This document shows, in pieces, positions 1 to 8,593 of a DNA stretch of 35,707 nucleotides; within the stretch, counting starts at the first letter, position 1, and the number at the start of each line of letters is the position of its first letter. Both the position numbers and the translations under genes were made by a program. Under the pieces are notes generated by a model, which saw only the letters and a list, made by a program, of their open reading frames with translations, had not been told where the DNA came from and did not search any database. The DNA is from Candidatus Kuenenia stuttgartensis (lineage in GTDB: Bacteria; Planctomycetota; Planctomycetia; Planctomycetales; Planctomycetaceae), in the NCBI GenBank assembly GCA_945904015.1, contig CAMDPK010000075.1:1-35707 (forward strand). The letters run 5' to 3'.

Positions 1-482
1 TTGTTTTGGCGAGCCGATGGGCGTTCGCCCTCGGACAACTCCGCACAACAACCGACTCGGTTTCAACCGTCCGCGACCAATCGCGGCACTCAATCATCGT
101 CTCGCCAAACAGCGATCGCGCTGCCTTCCCCCGCCGCGAGCCTCTCGCCGCTGCCGAACCGCTGGGCGTCAGCCCTCTGTCTTCTTGCCACAACGTGGCC
201 GCCCTATGCCAGCCCAGGCCATCGGCCTGGGTCACGATCACAACAACCAAGAGGAAGCCCCAACGGGGCGACCCTAATCGTTGCTCGTCATCGTTGATGG
301 GATGTTTCATGTCCGTCGAATTTAGAGCCGCCCCGTTGGGGCTTTGAACTCGGATGGTTTCCGTGACCCAGGCCGATGGCCTGGGCTGACATGGGGCCGT
401 CCCGTTGGGACTGAACCGCATCGGACGGGACTGAACCGCATTGGCTGCCCCTTTGGGACTTCGCCGCCATCCGAGTCGCACG
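1..482. other. Intergenic region without a supported gene
   Basis: I see no convincing gene in this stretch. Three short overlapping open frames exist, but their translations are rich in Arg, Ser and Pro, resemble no family I know, and run into the palindromic repeat at 210-388. The right half is made of repeat arms plus short degenerate copies of a GTCCCGTTGGGACTG-like unit near 398-460. The region lies downstream of the minus-strand DUF1501 operon, so the hairpins could end that transcript. This last point is inference. Confidence 0.6.
210..388. repeat. Nested palindromic repeat (element 1)
   Basis: The outer arms at 210-236 and 362-388 are inverted copies of each other, with a core reading CCCAGGCCATCGGCCTGGG. 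Inner arms at 255-270 and 329-344 are also inverted copies (AAGCCCCAACGGGGCG). The whole forms a cruciform or RNA hairpin of about 180 nt. It lies just after the stop of the minus-strand DUF1501 gene. It is the most complex of the sixteen palindromic elements in the window. Confidence 0.8.
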
Positions 483-1955
483 TCACACGAAAAGCCGCTC
501 GATCGGTTGAGCCTCGTAGACCGGATATGGCCGGCCAGTCGCGTCATGCCACACGGCCTCGGAGGGTATGCCGAGCGCCTGATAGATCGTGGCGGCGAAG
601 TTTTCCGGCTTCTGCGGATCAGTCGTGGGATAGGCACCGCTCTGATCGGAGGCTCCGATGACGGTGCCTCCGCGCACTCCGCCGCCTGCAAACCAAGCGG
701 TTTGGACTGGTCCCCAATGATCGCGGCCGGAGGTCTTGTAGATTTCGGGAGCAATATGACTGATGCACGGAGTGCGGCCGAACTCGCCGGCCATGACCAC
801 CAGAGTGCTGTCGAACAGACCGCTCTCCTGCAAGTCATCCAGCAGCGCGGAGGCGGACAGGTCGGTGGGCGGGAATAGAAAATTCTTCAGCATCGGGAAA
901 TTGTTGCCGTGCAAATCCCAACTTCCAAAGTTGCCGAGATTCACCTGCACCATGTTGACACCCGCCTCGATCAATCGCCGAGCCATCAGCAGCGACCAGC
1001 CGAACGAATTGTCGCCGTAGCGTTCGAGAATCTTCGGATCGGCCTTGCGCACATCAAACGCTTCACGCACCTTCGAGTCGGCCATCAGCGAAATGACCGA
1101 TTGCCGGATGCGGTCGTAGCCGCCAACCGATGCCGCATCTTCCAGGTGTCGCTGCTGTTTTTCGACGATGTCCAAGATGTCGCGGCGTTCGCGGAACCGC
1201 GGCGCGAGCACTCCTTCGGGCAGAGTGAGATTCGGCACTTCGAATCGCCAATCCAGTTTGTCCGCCGGTTCGCCCTTGTGCAGATTGAAGAGGTATTTCG
1301 GAAACGCACCCGAGTACGAGTGATAGGCATGCGGCTTGTCGGTTGCCTCAATGAACCATGGTTCGTGTTTGTTTCCCAGTAGTCCCGCGAATTGACCGGA
1401 GAACATCCCGGAGTTCGAGTGATAAACCTTCTCCGGCAACACGACGCTGGGCGGCAGATGATTGCGTCGCACCGACGTGGCTCCGGCGATCGCCGCGATG
1501 CTGGGTGCATCAATCGACTGCGGCTTCATCGCGCGATACGTCGGCGGCACGGCCGACTTGCCGGTCAGCATCATGTAGGTGGCCGCATCATGGCCGTTGT
1601 TGTTGTGCGTCAGCGACCGGACCAGCGCCCACCGATCGCTCCGCTGAGCCAACAGTGGCATGTGCTCGCAAATCTGAATTCCCGGCGTGCGAGTCGCGAT
1701 CGGATTGAACTCCCCTTTGAAATCGGTCGGCCCTTCCGGCTTCATGTCGAACGAGTCGTGCTGCGAGAGTCCTCCCGTCAGAAAAATGTAGATGACCGCG
1801 CGATGTTTTGCCGCGTTCGCCGTTCCTTCGGCCGCTCGAGCTTGCCAGCCCGCGACATCGACACTCGACAAGCCCAGCAGGCCGAGCGACCCGGCCTGCA
1901 AGACGGCTCGACGCGCGATCGGTTGCGAAGTCAGAGAATCAGCAGAGCGTCTCAT
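483..1955 (-). CDS. DUF1501 family protein with Tat signal
   Basis: A 490-residue DUF1501 protein, a family abundant in planctomycetes and related at fold level to sulfatases and alkaline phosphatases; its substrate is not established. The N-terminus has a twin-arginine signal (R15-R16 followed by AVLQAGSLGLLGLS), so export as a folded protein is likely. Family motifs visible include GGLSQHDSFD at 61-70, WDLHG near 346, GEFGRTP at 390-396, GRDHW at 410-414 and GGGVRGG at 424-430. The ATG at 1955 is preceded by a GGGAG ribosome-binding site. It is the last gene of the run PSCyt1/DUF1553, DUF1501, DUF1501, 112 bp after the other DUF1501 gene. Family assignment is firm; biochemical function is unknown. 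Confidence 0.93.
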   Translation of the reverse strand: MRRSADSLTSQPIARRAVLQAGSLGLLGLSSVDVAGWQARAAEGTANAAKHRAVIYIFLTGGLSQHDSFDMKPEGPTDFKGEFNPIATRTPGIQICEHMPLLAQRSDRWALVRSLTHNNNGHDAATYMMLTGKSAVPPTYRAMKPQSIDAPSIAAIAGATSVRRNHLPPSVVLPEKVYHSNSGMFSGQFAGLLGNKHEPWFIEATDKPHAYHSYSGAFPKYLFNLHKGEPADKLDWRFEVPNLTLPEGVLAPRFRERRDILDIVEKQQRHLEDAASVGGYDRIRQSVISLMADSKVREAFDVRKADPKILERYGDNSFGWSLLMARRLIEAGVNMVQVNLGNFGSWDLHGNNFPMLKNFLFPPTDLSASALLDDLQESGLFDSTLVVMAGEFGRTPCISHIAPEIYKTSGRDHWGPVQTAWFAGGGVRGGTVIGASDQSGAYPTTDPQKPENFAATIYQALGIPSEAVWHDATGRPYPVYEAQPIERLFV

Positions 1956-2067
1956 CTCAGAACTCCCTCATCGCGAGCGGTTTCGATTGAGCAAGATGAT
2001 ACGGAGACCGGTCGGGCGGACCAAACCTTTTTCGATTTGGTTAGCCGCTTTGATTCCTTCGGACGTC

Positions 2068-3564
2068 TCAAGTCAGTATTTCGCGGACGACTACTCCATG
2101 CACGTCGGTCAACCGAAAATCGCGGCCGGCGAAACGGAACGTCAGACGCTCGTGGTCCAGGCCCATCAGGTGCAGAATCGTGGCATGCAGGTCGTGCATC
2201 GTGCAAATGTTCTCGACGGAGTGCATGCCGAGGTCGTCTGTAGCGCCGTAGATCGTCCCGCCACGCACGCCGCCTCCAGCCAGCCACACGGAAAAACCTT
2301 CGGGGTGATGATCGCGGCCGTCGCGGCCGGCGGAATGCGGAGTCCGTCCGAACTCGCCGGCCCAGACGATCAGCGTCTCGTCGAACAGGCCGCGCTGCTT
2401 GAGGTCTTGAATCAGACCGCCGATCGCCTGATCGGTGTCGAGCGCGTTCTTCTCGTGTCCCGCTTTGAGATTGCCGTGCTGATCCCAAGTGCCGTTCGAG
2501 GCTCCGGGTGGGCAAGTGATCTCGACGAACCGCACTCCCGATTCGATCAGCCGTCGTGCTCGCAGGCATTGGATGCCGTAGAGCCGCTGCGACGGCACCT
2601 TCGAATCGAGTCCATAGAGTTGCTGCGTTGCTTCGGACTCACGGCTGAGGTCGAGCACATCCGGTACGAGCGACTGCATCCGATACGCCATCTCGTAGTT
2701 CTTGATCGCCGATTCGACCGCGTCATCAACGCCGAGCGTGCGCGAGAACGACTCGTCTTGCCCGCGCAGCAGCGCGAGCTTCGCCTGCTGAATCCGCGAG
2801 TTCTTGTCGGCCGGCGTCAGGTTGTCGAGCGGGACGCCATCCGCGTTGAGCATCGTCGCCTGCTGATTCGCCGGCAGAAAACCGCTGGAGTAATTCTCGA
2901 AGCCGCCGCACGGGACAACGCCAAAACTCAACACGACGAAGCCCGGCAGATTGCGGCTCTCGTTGCCGAGTCCGTAATTGACCCACGAACCGAGGCTCGG
3001 TCGCCCGGCGTTGTTCGAGCCGGTGTGCAGAAACAACACGCCGGTCGAATGGATCGGCAAGTCGGCCTTCATCGAGCGGATCACGGCAAGGTCATCCGCA
3101 TGCGCCGCGATGTGCGGAAACAAACTGCTGATCGGCATCCCGCTCTCGCCGTGCTGCCGAAACGCCCACGGACTCTTGAGCCACTGCCGATTCCCATTCG
3201 CCGTCGGGTTCTTCGATTCGAGGAACGGCTTGCCATCGAGTTCGTCCAGCTTCGTTTTCGGATCGAAGGAATCGACGTGCGAAACTCCTCCGTCCATGAA
3301 GCAGAAAATGACATGCTTGGCTTTCGGCGGAAAGTGGGGAGTGGTGAGTGGTGAGTGGGGAGCGGTTTCGGCGGGTGTCTCACTGCTCATCAGCGCGGAG
3401 AGTGCGAGCATGCCAAATCCGTTCGCTGAAGCGGCCAATATTTCGCGCCGCGTCACAGGTGACGCGCGACGACCGGGGCAGCCACGGGTGGCACAGCTTG
3501 CTTCAAGCTGTGTGCGAAGCATCGGAAACTCAAAGCCGGCGTTTAATGATCTGTTGAGACTCAT
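2068..3564 (-). CDS. DUF1501 family protein with Tat signal and repeat-derived N-terminus
   Basis: A second DUF1501 protein of 498 residues, clearly divergent from its neighbour. It carries the same core motifs (GGVSHVDSFD near residue 92, WDQHG, GEFGRTP, HPEGFSVWLAGGGVRGG). A Tat-type motif VTRREIL sits at 37-43, unusually far in. Residues about 17-27 (RTQLEASCATR) are encoded by one arm of a palindromic repeat (3483-3515), so the N-terminal 36 residues may be an acquired extension. GTG at 3456, just before TRREIL, is a plausible older start; ATG at 3522 is another. I keep ATG 3564 because GAGGTGG lies upstream. Residues 69-80 (PHSPLTTPHFPP) come from a small GTGAGTGG tandem repeat. The cognate PSCyt1/DUF1553 gene lies immediately upstream. 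Confidence 0.9.
   Translation of the reverse strand: MSLNRSLNAGFEFPMLRTQLEASCATRGCPGRRASPVTRREILAASANGFGMLALSALMSSETPAETAPHSPLTTPHFPPKAKHVIFCFMDGGVSHVDSFDPKTKLDELDGKPFLESKNPTANGNRQWLKSPWAFRQHGESGMPISSLFPHIAAHADDLAVIRSMKADLPIHSTGVLFLHTGSNNAGRPSLGSWVNYGLGNESRNLPGFVVLSFGVVPCGGFENYSSGFLPANQQATMLNADGVPLDNLTPADKNSRIQQAKLALLRGQDESFSRTLGVDDAVESAIKNYEMAYRMQSLVPDVLDLSRESEATQQLYGLDSKVPSQRLYGIQCLRARRLIESGVRFVEITCPPGASNGTWDQHGNLKAGHEKNALDTDQAIGGLIQDLKQRGLFDETLIVWAGEFGRTPHSAGRDGRDHHPEGFSVWLAGGGVRGGTIYGATDDLGMHSVENICTMHDLHATILHLMGLDHERLTFRFAGRDFRLTDVHGVVVREILT
3338..3362. repeat. Short GTGAGTGG-type tandem repeat inside a CDS
   Basis: About three imperfect copies of GTGAGTGG/GGGAGTGG lie inside the second DUF1501 gene. 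They encode a Pro/Ser/Thr stretch between the Tat signal and the first conserved strand. This is a flexible linker position where repeat growth would be tolerated. Confidence 0.6.
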
Positions 3565-3636
3565 TTTTCAAACCACCTCAACTCCAGGATTCCAATGCCT
3601 GCGGCACACAGCTTGAAGCAAGCTGTGCCACCCGTG
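3483..3636. repeat. Palindromic repeat (element 2) spanning a gene start
   Basis: Arms at 3483-3515 and 3604-3636 form a perfect 33-bp inverted repeat with core CACAGCTTGCTTCAAGCTGTG; each arm is itself partly self-complementary. The 88-bp spacer contains the ATG (3564) of the downstream DUF1501 gene and one alternative ATG (3522), and the left arm is translated. The transcript leader of that gene can therefore fold with its own coding region, which may affect translation (inference). Confidence 0.85.
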
Positions 3637-3656
3637 ATCCAACTGGCTTTCAATGC

Positions 3657-6600
3657 CTACGGAATGTAGATGAACTCTTTCAGATTGAAGATCGCATGTG
3701 CGAGATCACGCCACACCGGTTGACTGGTCAGCACATTGGTCGACGGGACTTGGTGAAGCTCCGCGAGTTCGACCACAGTCCGCTCAAAACGCTGGCGTTC
3801 GCTGTCGGCCGGCGAGCGGTTGAGGGCCGTTTGGAACAAAACATCGATCCGCGCACCGATCGAATCGTTCGAGCCGGCCACCAATCGCTGTGCCCAAACG
3901 TCGGCTTGTTGCAGCACGAACGGATCGTTGAGCAACGCCAATGCCTGAGCCGGAACGTTGGTCACGTCGCGTCGGCCTTGAGTCACCTTGCCGCCGGGGA
4001 AGTTGAAGGCTTCGAGAAACTTCGGTCCCTCCATCAAGTTATTTTTGATGTAAATGCTGCGACGGCCGTGACCGTCCAGTGGACCGGCGAAGAGACGGCG
4101 GTCGGCGTAGTCCTTGTCGCGGAACGGCTGCACGCTGGAGCCGAACAGCGTGCGGTCCAGGCGGCCGCTCGCAGTCAGGATCGAATCGCGGATCGCCTCG
4201 GCTTCCAGGCGCCGAGCCGGGTAATGCTGCAACAGTCGGTTATTCGGATCGACCTCTCGCGAAGCGATCGAAGGCTGATTCGATAACTGAAACGTCCGCG
4301 ACAGCACGAGCGATCGGATCAGCTTCTTCATCGACCAGCTTTCGGCCACGAAGCGAGTCGCCAGATGATCGAGCAGTTCCGGATGCGACGGTAACTCGCC
4401 GACGTGGCCGAAATCGTCCACCGTGCGGACGAGTCCCGTTCCGAACAAGTGATGCCAGACGCGATTCACGAACACTCGCGCGGTGAGCGGATTGCTCGGA
4501 CTCGCGATTCGATCGGCGAGTTCCAACCGGCCGCTGCCGGCAGTCGCGAATGGATCGCGCGAGGCGGACAACACTTCGAGAAATCTTCGCGGCGCGGTCT
4601 CGCCCGGCCGCATGACGTCGCCGCGAGCGAAGACCGGTTGATCGTAGCCGTGGCTCGATTCACCGACTCCCGCGACGACTCGCGGCAGTGCGAGTTGTGC
4701 TTCGGTCTGTCGGTATTCCTTCGCCAACTCCGCCAATCGCGGCGACGAACCGACTTGGTTGGCGAGCAGTTCGCGACGCAGCAGAGTGTCGAGCCAGCGG
4801 GCCTCCTCGTCGGTCGCACGGTCCGCGGCCCAAGCTCGCAACGCGGCTTCGATGACGATGACGTAACGGCTCAAGACGTGGGGCAGGTTTTCAACTTGCC
4901 CGCCACTTGGGTCAGATGGCCGGGCAGGTTGAAAACCTGCCCCACGGAACAGCGGACGCAGGTGAGCCAATTCCGCTCGCGGCGGTTCCGGGCCGTCGTG
5001 CAGGACGATTCGCGTGATGCCGAAATACGAACGCGGATTCTCGGCCGCCTTGTCCCACGGCAGTTTGTAGTTGTCTTTGTCGCCACCCAGCGCCGCGAGC
5101 TGATCGGGAAACTTCGGGTTGTCGAACATCGTCATCAGCTCGGCGTACGTCCGTAGCGAGTCCCGTTCATCGGGGGGCGAAAACATCTCCCAGTGCAGAT
5201 CACTGCTGGTCAGCGCGCGGTAGTTTTTGTAATTCAACTGGCAGTTGTTCGAGACCAACCGCACCGCACTGCTGCGCTGGCCGAGCACTTGAAAGCTGAT
5301 GTTCTTCTTGCCGAGCGGCAGCACCGGCGAACGAAGTGTGCCGTTGAGCTTGTCCGACAGCGAGTGCGTGAAACAACCCGCCGGCAGCACCGCGCGAACG
5401 AGGGCGTCGCCATCGGGATGCAACGCGAAATCTCCGCTGCGATAAATCCCGTTTCGCAGAGCCTGCCCGCCGATCTGCCAGCCTGTTGGTCCCGGCGAGC
5501 GGGCAAACTCTGCGAAAGTTTCGAACTGCGTGCGGTTGAATTCGGTTCGTTCGCGGTCCTCTTTCGCGTACCGCTCGGACAGCTTCTGCCATTCGGTCGG
5601 AAGCGCGGCCGGGTCGGCCATTGTCGCGGTCGCGAGAATGCGCAACGGCTCGAATGGGTCTTCGAGCGGCATCTTCTCGGCGGCCAGGACGGCGATCCAC
5701 TTTTCCAATCGCTTGGTGTCCAAGCCTGTCGCGAGTTCTGCGGCGTCGGCCCGGTTGGCTCGTTTCGCCAAGGCCGCCTGCATGTGCCTCGCAAACTGCG
5801 ACGTCTCCTGCATCCAGACAGCGGCGAGTTCTTTTCGCAGCTCGGTTTTCAATTCCGTCAGACGCTGCGTGAGCTTGGCGTTCACATCGGGCGCGTCGAT
5901 GCAGTGACTCACCAGCCGCGAGCTGCGCAGGATGCCAAGCATCCCGTAATAGTCCTGCATCGACACCGCATCGAGCTTGTGGTTGTGGCAGCGAGCACAC
6001 GCGACGGTCGTCGCCTGAAACGCTTTCGTTAGCGTGTCGATCTGATTGTCCGCGAGGTCATAGCCGATCGACGGCAGGCTGATGCAATCGTCGTGGTTGA
6101 CCTCACCGAAGCGATAAAATCCAGTGCCGATGATCGACTCGTTGAAGCGTTCAGTTGGATGCTGACGCGCAACTCGTAGGTTGGGTCTCTGACCCGACCC
6201 GTTGTCGCTCGGATCGGTCGGGTCAGAGACCCAACCTACGGGCAACAGGTCGCCGGCAATGTGCTCGCGAATGAATTGGTCGAATGGGACGTCCGCGTTG
6301 AACGCTCGGATCAGGTAATCGCGATATCGCCAGGCGTGGTGGACTTCGTAGTTCCACTCGTTGCCGTGAGTCTCGGTGAAACGCACGACGTCCATCCAAT
6401 GCCGCGCCCACCGTTCGCCGAAGTGCGGTGAGTCGAGCAGCGCATTGACGAGCTTTTCGACGGCGACCGCGGGCCGATTGGATTCTTGGTCATGCAGAAA
6501 TGCGGCGACCTGTTCAGACGACGGCGGCAGTCCCGTCAGCACGAGGCTCAATCGCCGGACGAGCGTTCGCGACTCGGCCGGCTCGGCCGGCTTGAGGCCA

Positions 6601-7154
6601 TGTTTCTCCAGTCGAGCGAGCACGAAGCGATCGACCGGATGATCGGACCAATCGGCCTGCTGAGGTCGCGGGACTTCTGCATCCTGAACCGGTTGCAGGC
6701 TCCACCAGCGAGCGCGAACTCGCATCGTTTCTTCCCACGAGTCAGCAGCCTTCAAGGGGACCGGTTTATCGCGCGGATCGGGTGCTCCCCGTCTGATCCA
6801 CTCTTCGAGGTCCGCGATGGCCGCCGCCGGCAGCTTGCCTTTCGGCGGCATTTTCACGGAGTCATCGGTGTACCGCACCGCTTTGATGAGCAGGCTTTCG
6901 TTCGGTTTGCCCGGCACGATCGCGGCCCCCGATTCGCCTCCCTTGCGGACGCCGTCGCGGCTGTCGAGCAACAATCCGCCCCCCAACTTCTTGGCGTCGG
7001 CGGCGTGGCACTCGGAACAATGCGCGACGAGCAGCGGTCGGATTTTCTTCTCGAAGAATTCGACGCCAGGGTCGTCCGCGTGCGCTCGATTTGACGAGCA
7101 CATCGTCGCGAGTGCCGAAGCCGACAGAATGACGAGAGTTCGCAATGCAATCAT
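3657..7154 (-). CDS. PSCyt1/DUF1549/DUF1553 planctomycete secreted protein
   Basis: About 1165 residues with the usual planctomycete order: signal peptide (residues 1-27), cytochrome-c-like PSCyt1 domain with haem motif CSECH (about 46-50), DUF1549 with a second CxxCH motif (CARCHNHKLDAV, about 383), then DUF1553 with the NRVWHHLFGTGLV and FNFPGGKVTQGRRDVTNVPAQALALLNDPF segments. It is probably an exported haem protein that works with the DUF1501 partner; its substrate is unknown. ATG 7154 is preferred (GGAAG upstream, compact signal peptide); ATG 7193 would add 13 residues and has no ribosome-binding site. Two palindromic repeats are in frame, at about residues 305-327 and 737-760. The frame remains open through both, and family motifs continue on either side. 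Next gene downstream: DUF1501, after a 92-bp gap. Confidence 0.93.
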   Translation of the reverse strand: MIALRTLVILSASALATMCSSNRAHADDPGVEFFEKKIRPLLVAHCSECHAADAKKLGGGLLLDSRDGVRKGGESGAAIVPGKPNESLLIKAVRYTDDSVKMPPKGKLPAAAIADLEEWIRRGAPDPRDKPVPLKAADSWEETMRVRARWWSLQPVQDAEVPRPQQADWSDHPVDRFVLARLEKHGLKPAEPAESRTLVRRLSLVLTGLPPSSEQVAAFLHDQESNRPAVAVEKLVNALLDSPHFGERWARHWMDVVRFTETHGNEWNYEVHHAWRYRDYLIRAFNADVPFDQFIREHIAGDLLPVGWVSDPTDPSDNGSGQRPNLRVARQHPTERFNESIIGTGFYRFGEVNHDDCISLPSIGYDLADNQIDTLTKAFQATTVACARCHNHKLDAVSMQDYYGMLGILRSSRLVSHCIDAPDVNAKLTQRLTELKTELRKELAAVWMQETSQFARHMQAALAKRANRADAAELATGLDTKRLEKWIAVLAAEKMPLEDPFEPLRILATATMADPAALPTEWQKLSERYAKEDRERTEFNRTQFETFAEFARSPGPTGWQIGGQALRNGIYRSGDFALHPDGDALVRAVLPAGCFTHSLSDKLNGTLRSPVLPLGKKNISFQVLGQRSSAVRLVSNNCQLNYKNYRALTSSDLHWEMFSPPDERDSLRTYAELMTMFDNPKFPDQLAALGGDKDNYKLPWDKAAENPRSYFGITRIVLHDGPEPPRAELAHLRPLFRGAGFQPARPSDPSGGQVENLPHVLSRYVIVIEAALRAWAADRATDEEARWLDTLLRRELLANQVGSSPRLAELAKEYRQTEAQLALPRVVAGVGESSHGYDQPVFARGDVMRPGETAPRRFLEVLSASRDPFATAGSGRLELADRIASPSNPLTARVFVNRVWHHLFGTGLVRTVDDFGHVGELPSHPELLDHLATRFVAESWSMKKLIRSLVLSRTFQLSNQPSIASREVDPNNRLLQHYPARRLEAEAIRDSILTASGRLDRTLFGSSVQPFRDKDYADRRLFAGPLDGHGRRSIYIKNNLMEGPKFLEAFNFPGGKVTQGRRDVTNVPAQALALLNDPFVLQQADVWAQRLVAGSNDSIGARIDVLFQTALNRSPADSERQRFERTVVELAELHQVPSTNVLTSQPVWRDLAHAIFNLKEFIYIP
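4877..4946. repeat. In-frame palindromic repeat (element 3) within DUF1553 gene
   Basis: Arms at 4877-4902 and 4921-4946 match over 26 bp with a single mismatch; the core is GTGGGGCAGGTTTTCAAC. The 18-bp spacer is unlike that of element 7, which has the same arms. Read on the minus strand it encodes GAGFQPA, a short linker, then GQVENLPHV, without breaking the frame. It sits between a segment ending LAHLRPLF and one beginning LSRYV, probably a surface loop. Confidence 0.9.
6175..6240. repeat. In-frame palindromic repeat (element 4) within DUF1549 gene
   Basis: A perfect 25-bp inverted repeat (arms 6175-6199 and 6216-6240, starting CGTAGGTTGGGTCTCTGACC) with a 16-bp spacer. On the minus strand it encodes VGWVSDPTDPSD and a further 10 residues. 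The insert falls between AGDLLP and HPTERFNESIIGTGF, which are normally almost adjacent in DUF1549 proteins. It therefore looks like an acquired in-frame insertion in a conserved region. Confidence 0.9.
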
Positions 7155-7197
7155 CAGAGTCTTCCGGCACTGCGGGTCAGGGGTGGGACGCATTCGG

Positions 7198-7309
7198 GCC
7201 GGCCATCGTAACCCGAAGCGTCAGCGAGGGCGAACGTTTTGTGATCCTCCAATTTCAAAATCACTTGGAGCGCTCGCCCTCGCTGACGCTTCGGGTTCGT
7301 TTGGCCGGC
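7198..7309. repeat. Palindromic repeat (element 5) between two minus-strand genes
   Basis: Arms at 7198-7234 and 7274-7309 share ACCCGAAGCGTCAGCGAGGG as an inverted pair, with outer GCCGGCC/GGCCGGC. The element fills most of the gap between the nitrilase-family stop codon and the PSCyt1/DUF1553 start, both on the minus strand. It could attenuate or terminate read-through from the hydrolase gene. There is no clear T-tract, so this is uncertain. Confidence 0.85.
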
Positions 7310-7315
7310 AAGCCC

Positions 7316-8200
7316 TCACACGGACGTGACGTCACGCGAGCGTGGATGATCGACCAATTGGCCGCTGTGCAGTTGGCCGTTCATCGCTGCGGGTCTCCAC
7401 GGGGCGGGAGCGTCGAAGCAGGCGAGATCGAGTTTCATGTCGGTCACGAGCACTCCCGGACGATGACGTGGCAAGTGGCCGACGATTAAGCCATCAGGAC
7501 GGACAGCGAAACTCCCCCAGCAGGAGGGCCGCGCTGTGCTGTTGTTCGCACTGATCCAGAAATGATTCTCGGCTGCTCGGCATTGCATCGTCGCCGGGAC
7601 GATCGTCTTCCAGATGTTGTATTTCGGGTCAGCCGCGACCGTCTTTCGAGCGTTGTGAAACGACTGAAACAGCACCTCGACTCCGAGTTGCTTGTAGCCG
7701 CGATACAGCTCCGGAAAACGATAGTCGTAGCAGATGGCGACTCCGCAAGTGATGCCCTTCACCTGAAACGTCACGAAGCGGTCGCCGGGGGAGTAGTGGC
7801 ACAAATCGAACGTCGCATTCTTGCCGGCGACACCCGTGCAGAAGCGCTTGTCGTAGCGATCAACGATTTGGCCCTTGGGATTGATGACGTACACGCAGTT
7901 GTGCGGCTTGTGCTGCGCATCGAGTCGATGCGTTGAGCCGAGCAGCACCCAGACTCGATGTTGTTTCGCTGCGGCCATCACGTCGCCCGTCGCGGCAGCG
8001 AGCGCGGTCCAATCCAAATCAGCGATGCCGGGCAGATCGACTCCGGCGTAACCCGACAAAGCGCACTCCGAGAAATGAACGATGTCGGCCTCCTGTTCGG
8101 CGGCCTGCTGAATCTGTTTCAGCACCCAACGGCGGTTGTGCTCGATCTGGCCTTCGACGGAAAACTGGCAGGTGGCGACGCGGAGCGATTTCATGGGCAT
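7316..8200 (-). CDS. Carbon-nitrogen hydrolase (nitrilase superfamily)
   Basis: A 294-residue cytoplasmic amidohydrolase of the nitrilase superfamily, which cleaves non-peptide C-N bonds through a Glu-Lys-Cys triad. All three residues are visible: E45 in FSECALSGY, K118 in YDKRF and C157 in ICYDYRFPELY. Length and motif spacing are normal for a single-domain member. ATG 8200 is chosen because AAGGAG lies 7 nt upstream; the frame stays open to 8323 but the extra residues do not resemble the family. The substrate (omega-amide, carbamoyl compound or other) cannot be read from sequence. It is divergent from the toxin-antitoxin genes and separated from the next minus-strand gene by a palindromic repeat. 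Confidence 0.92.
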   Translation of the reverse strand: MPMKSLRVATCQFSVEGQIEHNRRWVLKQIQQAAEQEADIVHFSECALSGYAGVDLPGIADLDWTALAAATGDVMAAAKQHRVWVLLGSTHRLDAQHKPHNCVYVINPKGQIVDRYDKRFCTGVAGKNATFDLCHYSPGDRFVTFQVKGITCGVAICYDYRFPELYRGYKQLGVEVLFQSFHNARKTVAADPKYNIWKTIVPATMQCRAAENHFWISANNSTARPSCWGSFAVRPDGLIVGHLPRHRPGVLVTDMKLDLACFDAPAPWRPAAMNGQLHSGQLVDHPRSRDVTSV

Positions 8201-8362
8201 GCGAAACTCCTTGGCAAGCGATTTGGCCGCGTGACGATACCACTCCGGCCGGTCGGCTTCGAGCGACCCGCCAAGAACTCGGCACGCCAGAACGCGACGG
8301 AGAAACAACATTGTGGCAACCAATGATCCGGCCTAACATCGGTGCCACAAAGGGAGATCATC

Positions 8363-8593
8363 ATGGTCAAAACACTGCGCCGAGTCGGTAACAGCAACGC
8401 CTTGCTGCTCGACAAGCCGATCATGGAATTGTTGGGGATGTCCGAGGGATCCCAAGTCAATTTGACCGTGACGAACGGCGCGTTGGTCGTGACGCCGGTC
8501 AACCCCGCTCCGGTCGCGGCAGACAAGTTTCAAGCGTGCTTGGACCGTGTCATGACGACACGCCGTGCTTTGCTTCGAAAGTTGTCGCAATGA
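8363..8593 (+). CDS. AbrB/MazE-family antitoxin
   Basis: A 76-residue protein with the swapped-hairpin AbrB signature near its N-terminus: LRRVGNSNALLLDKPIMELLGMSEGSQVNLTV and then ALVVTP. Such proteins bind operator DNA as dimers and neutralise the partner toxin with the C-terminal tail. ATG 8363 has GGGAG upstream; the extra codons from 8342 are not needed. Its stop overlaps the toxin start by 4 bp (ATGA), typical of translational coupling in type II toxin-antitoxin pairs. The promoter region at 8201-8362 is shared with the divergent hydrolase and is the expected site of autoregulation. Confidence 0.88.
   Translation: MVKTLRRVGNSNALLLDKPIMELLGMSEGSQVNLTVTNGALVVTPVNPAPVAADKFQACLDRVMTTRRALLRKLSQ

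Noticed and set aside
1..297. Possible 3' end of a gene at the left window edge
   Set aside because: Three frames are open, none has a protein-like composition, and all run into repeat sequence.
1792..3354. A 520-codon plus-strand open frame
   Set aside because: It lies opposite the DUF1501 genes, is rich in Arg, His and Val, and shows no family motif; it is an antisense shadow in GC-rich DNA.
8201..8323. Extended N-terminus of the nitrilase-family gene
   Set aside because: AAGGAG is placed correctly for ATG 8200, and the extra 41 residues do not match the family.
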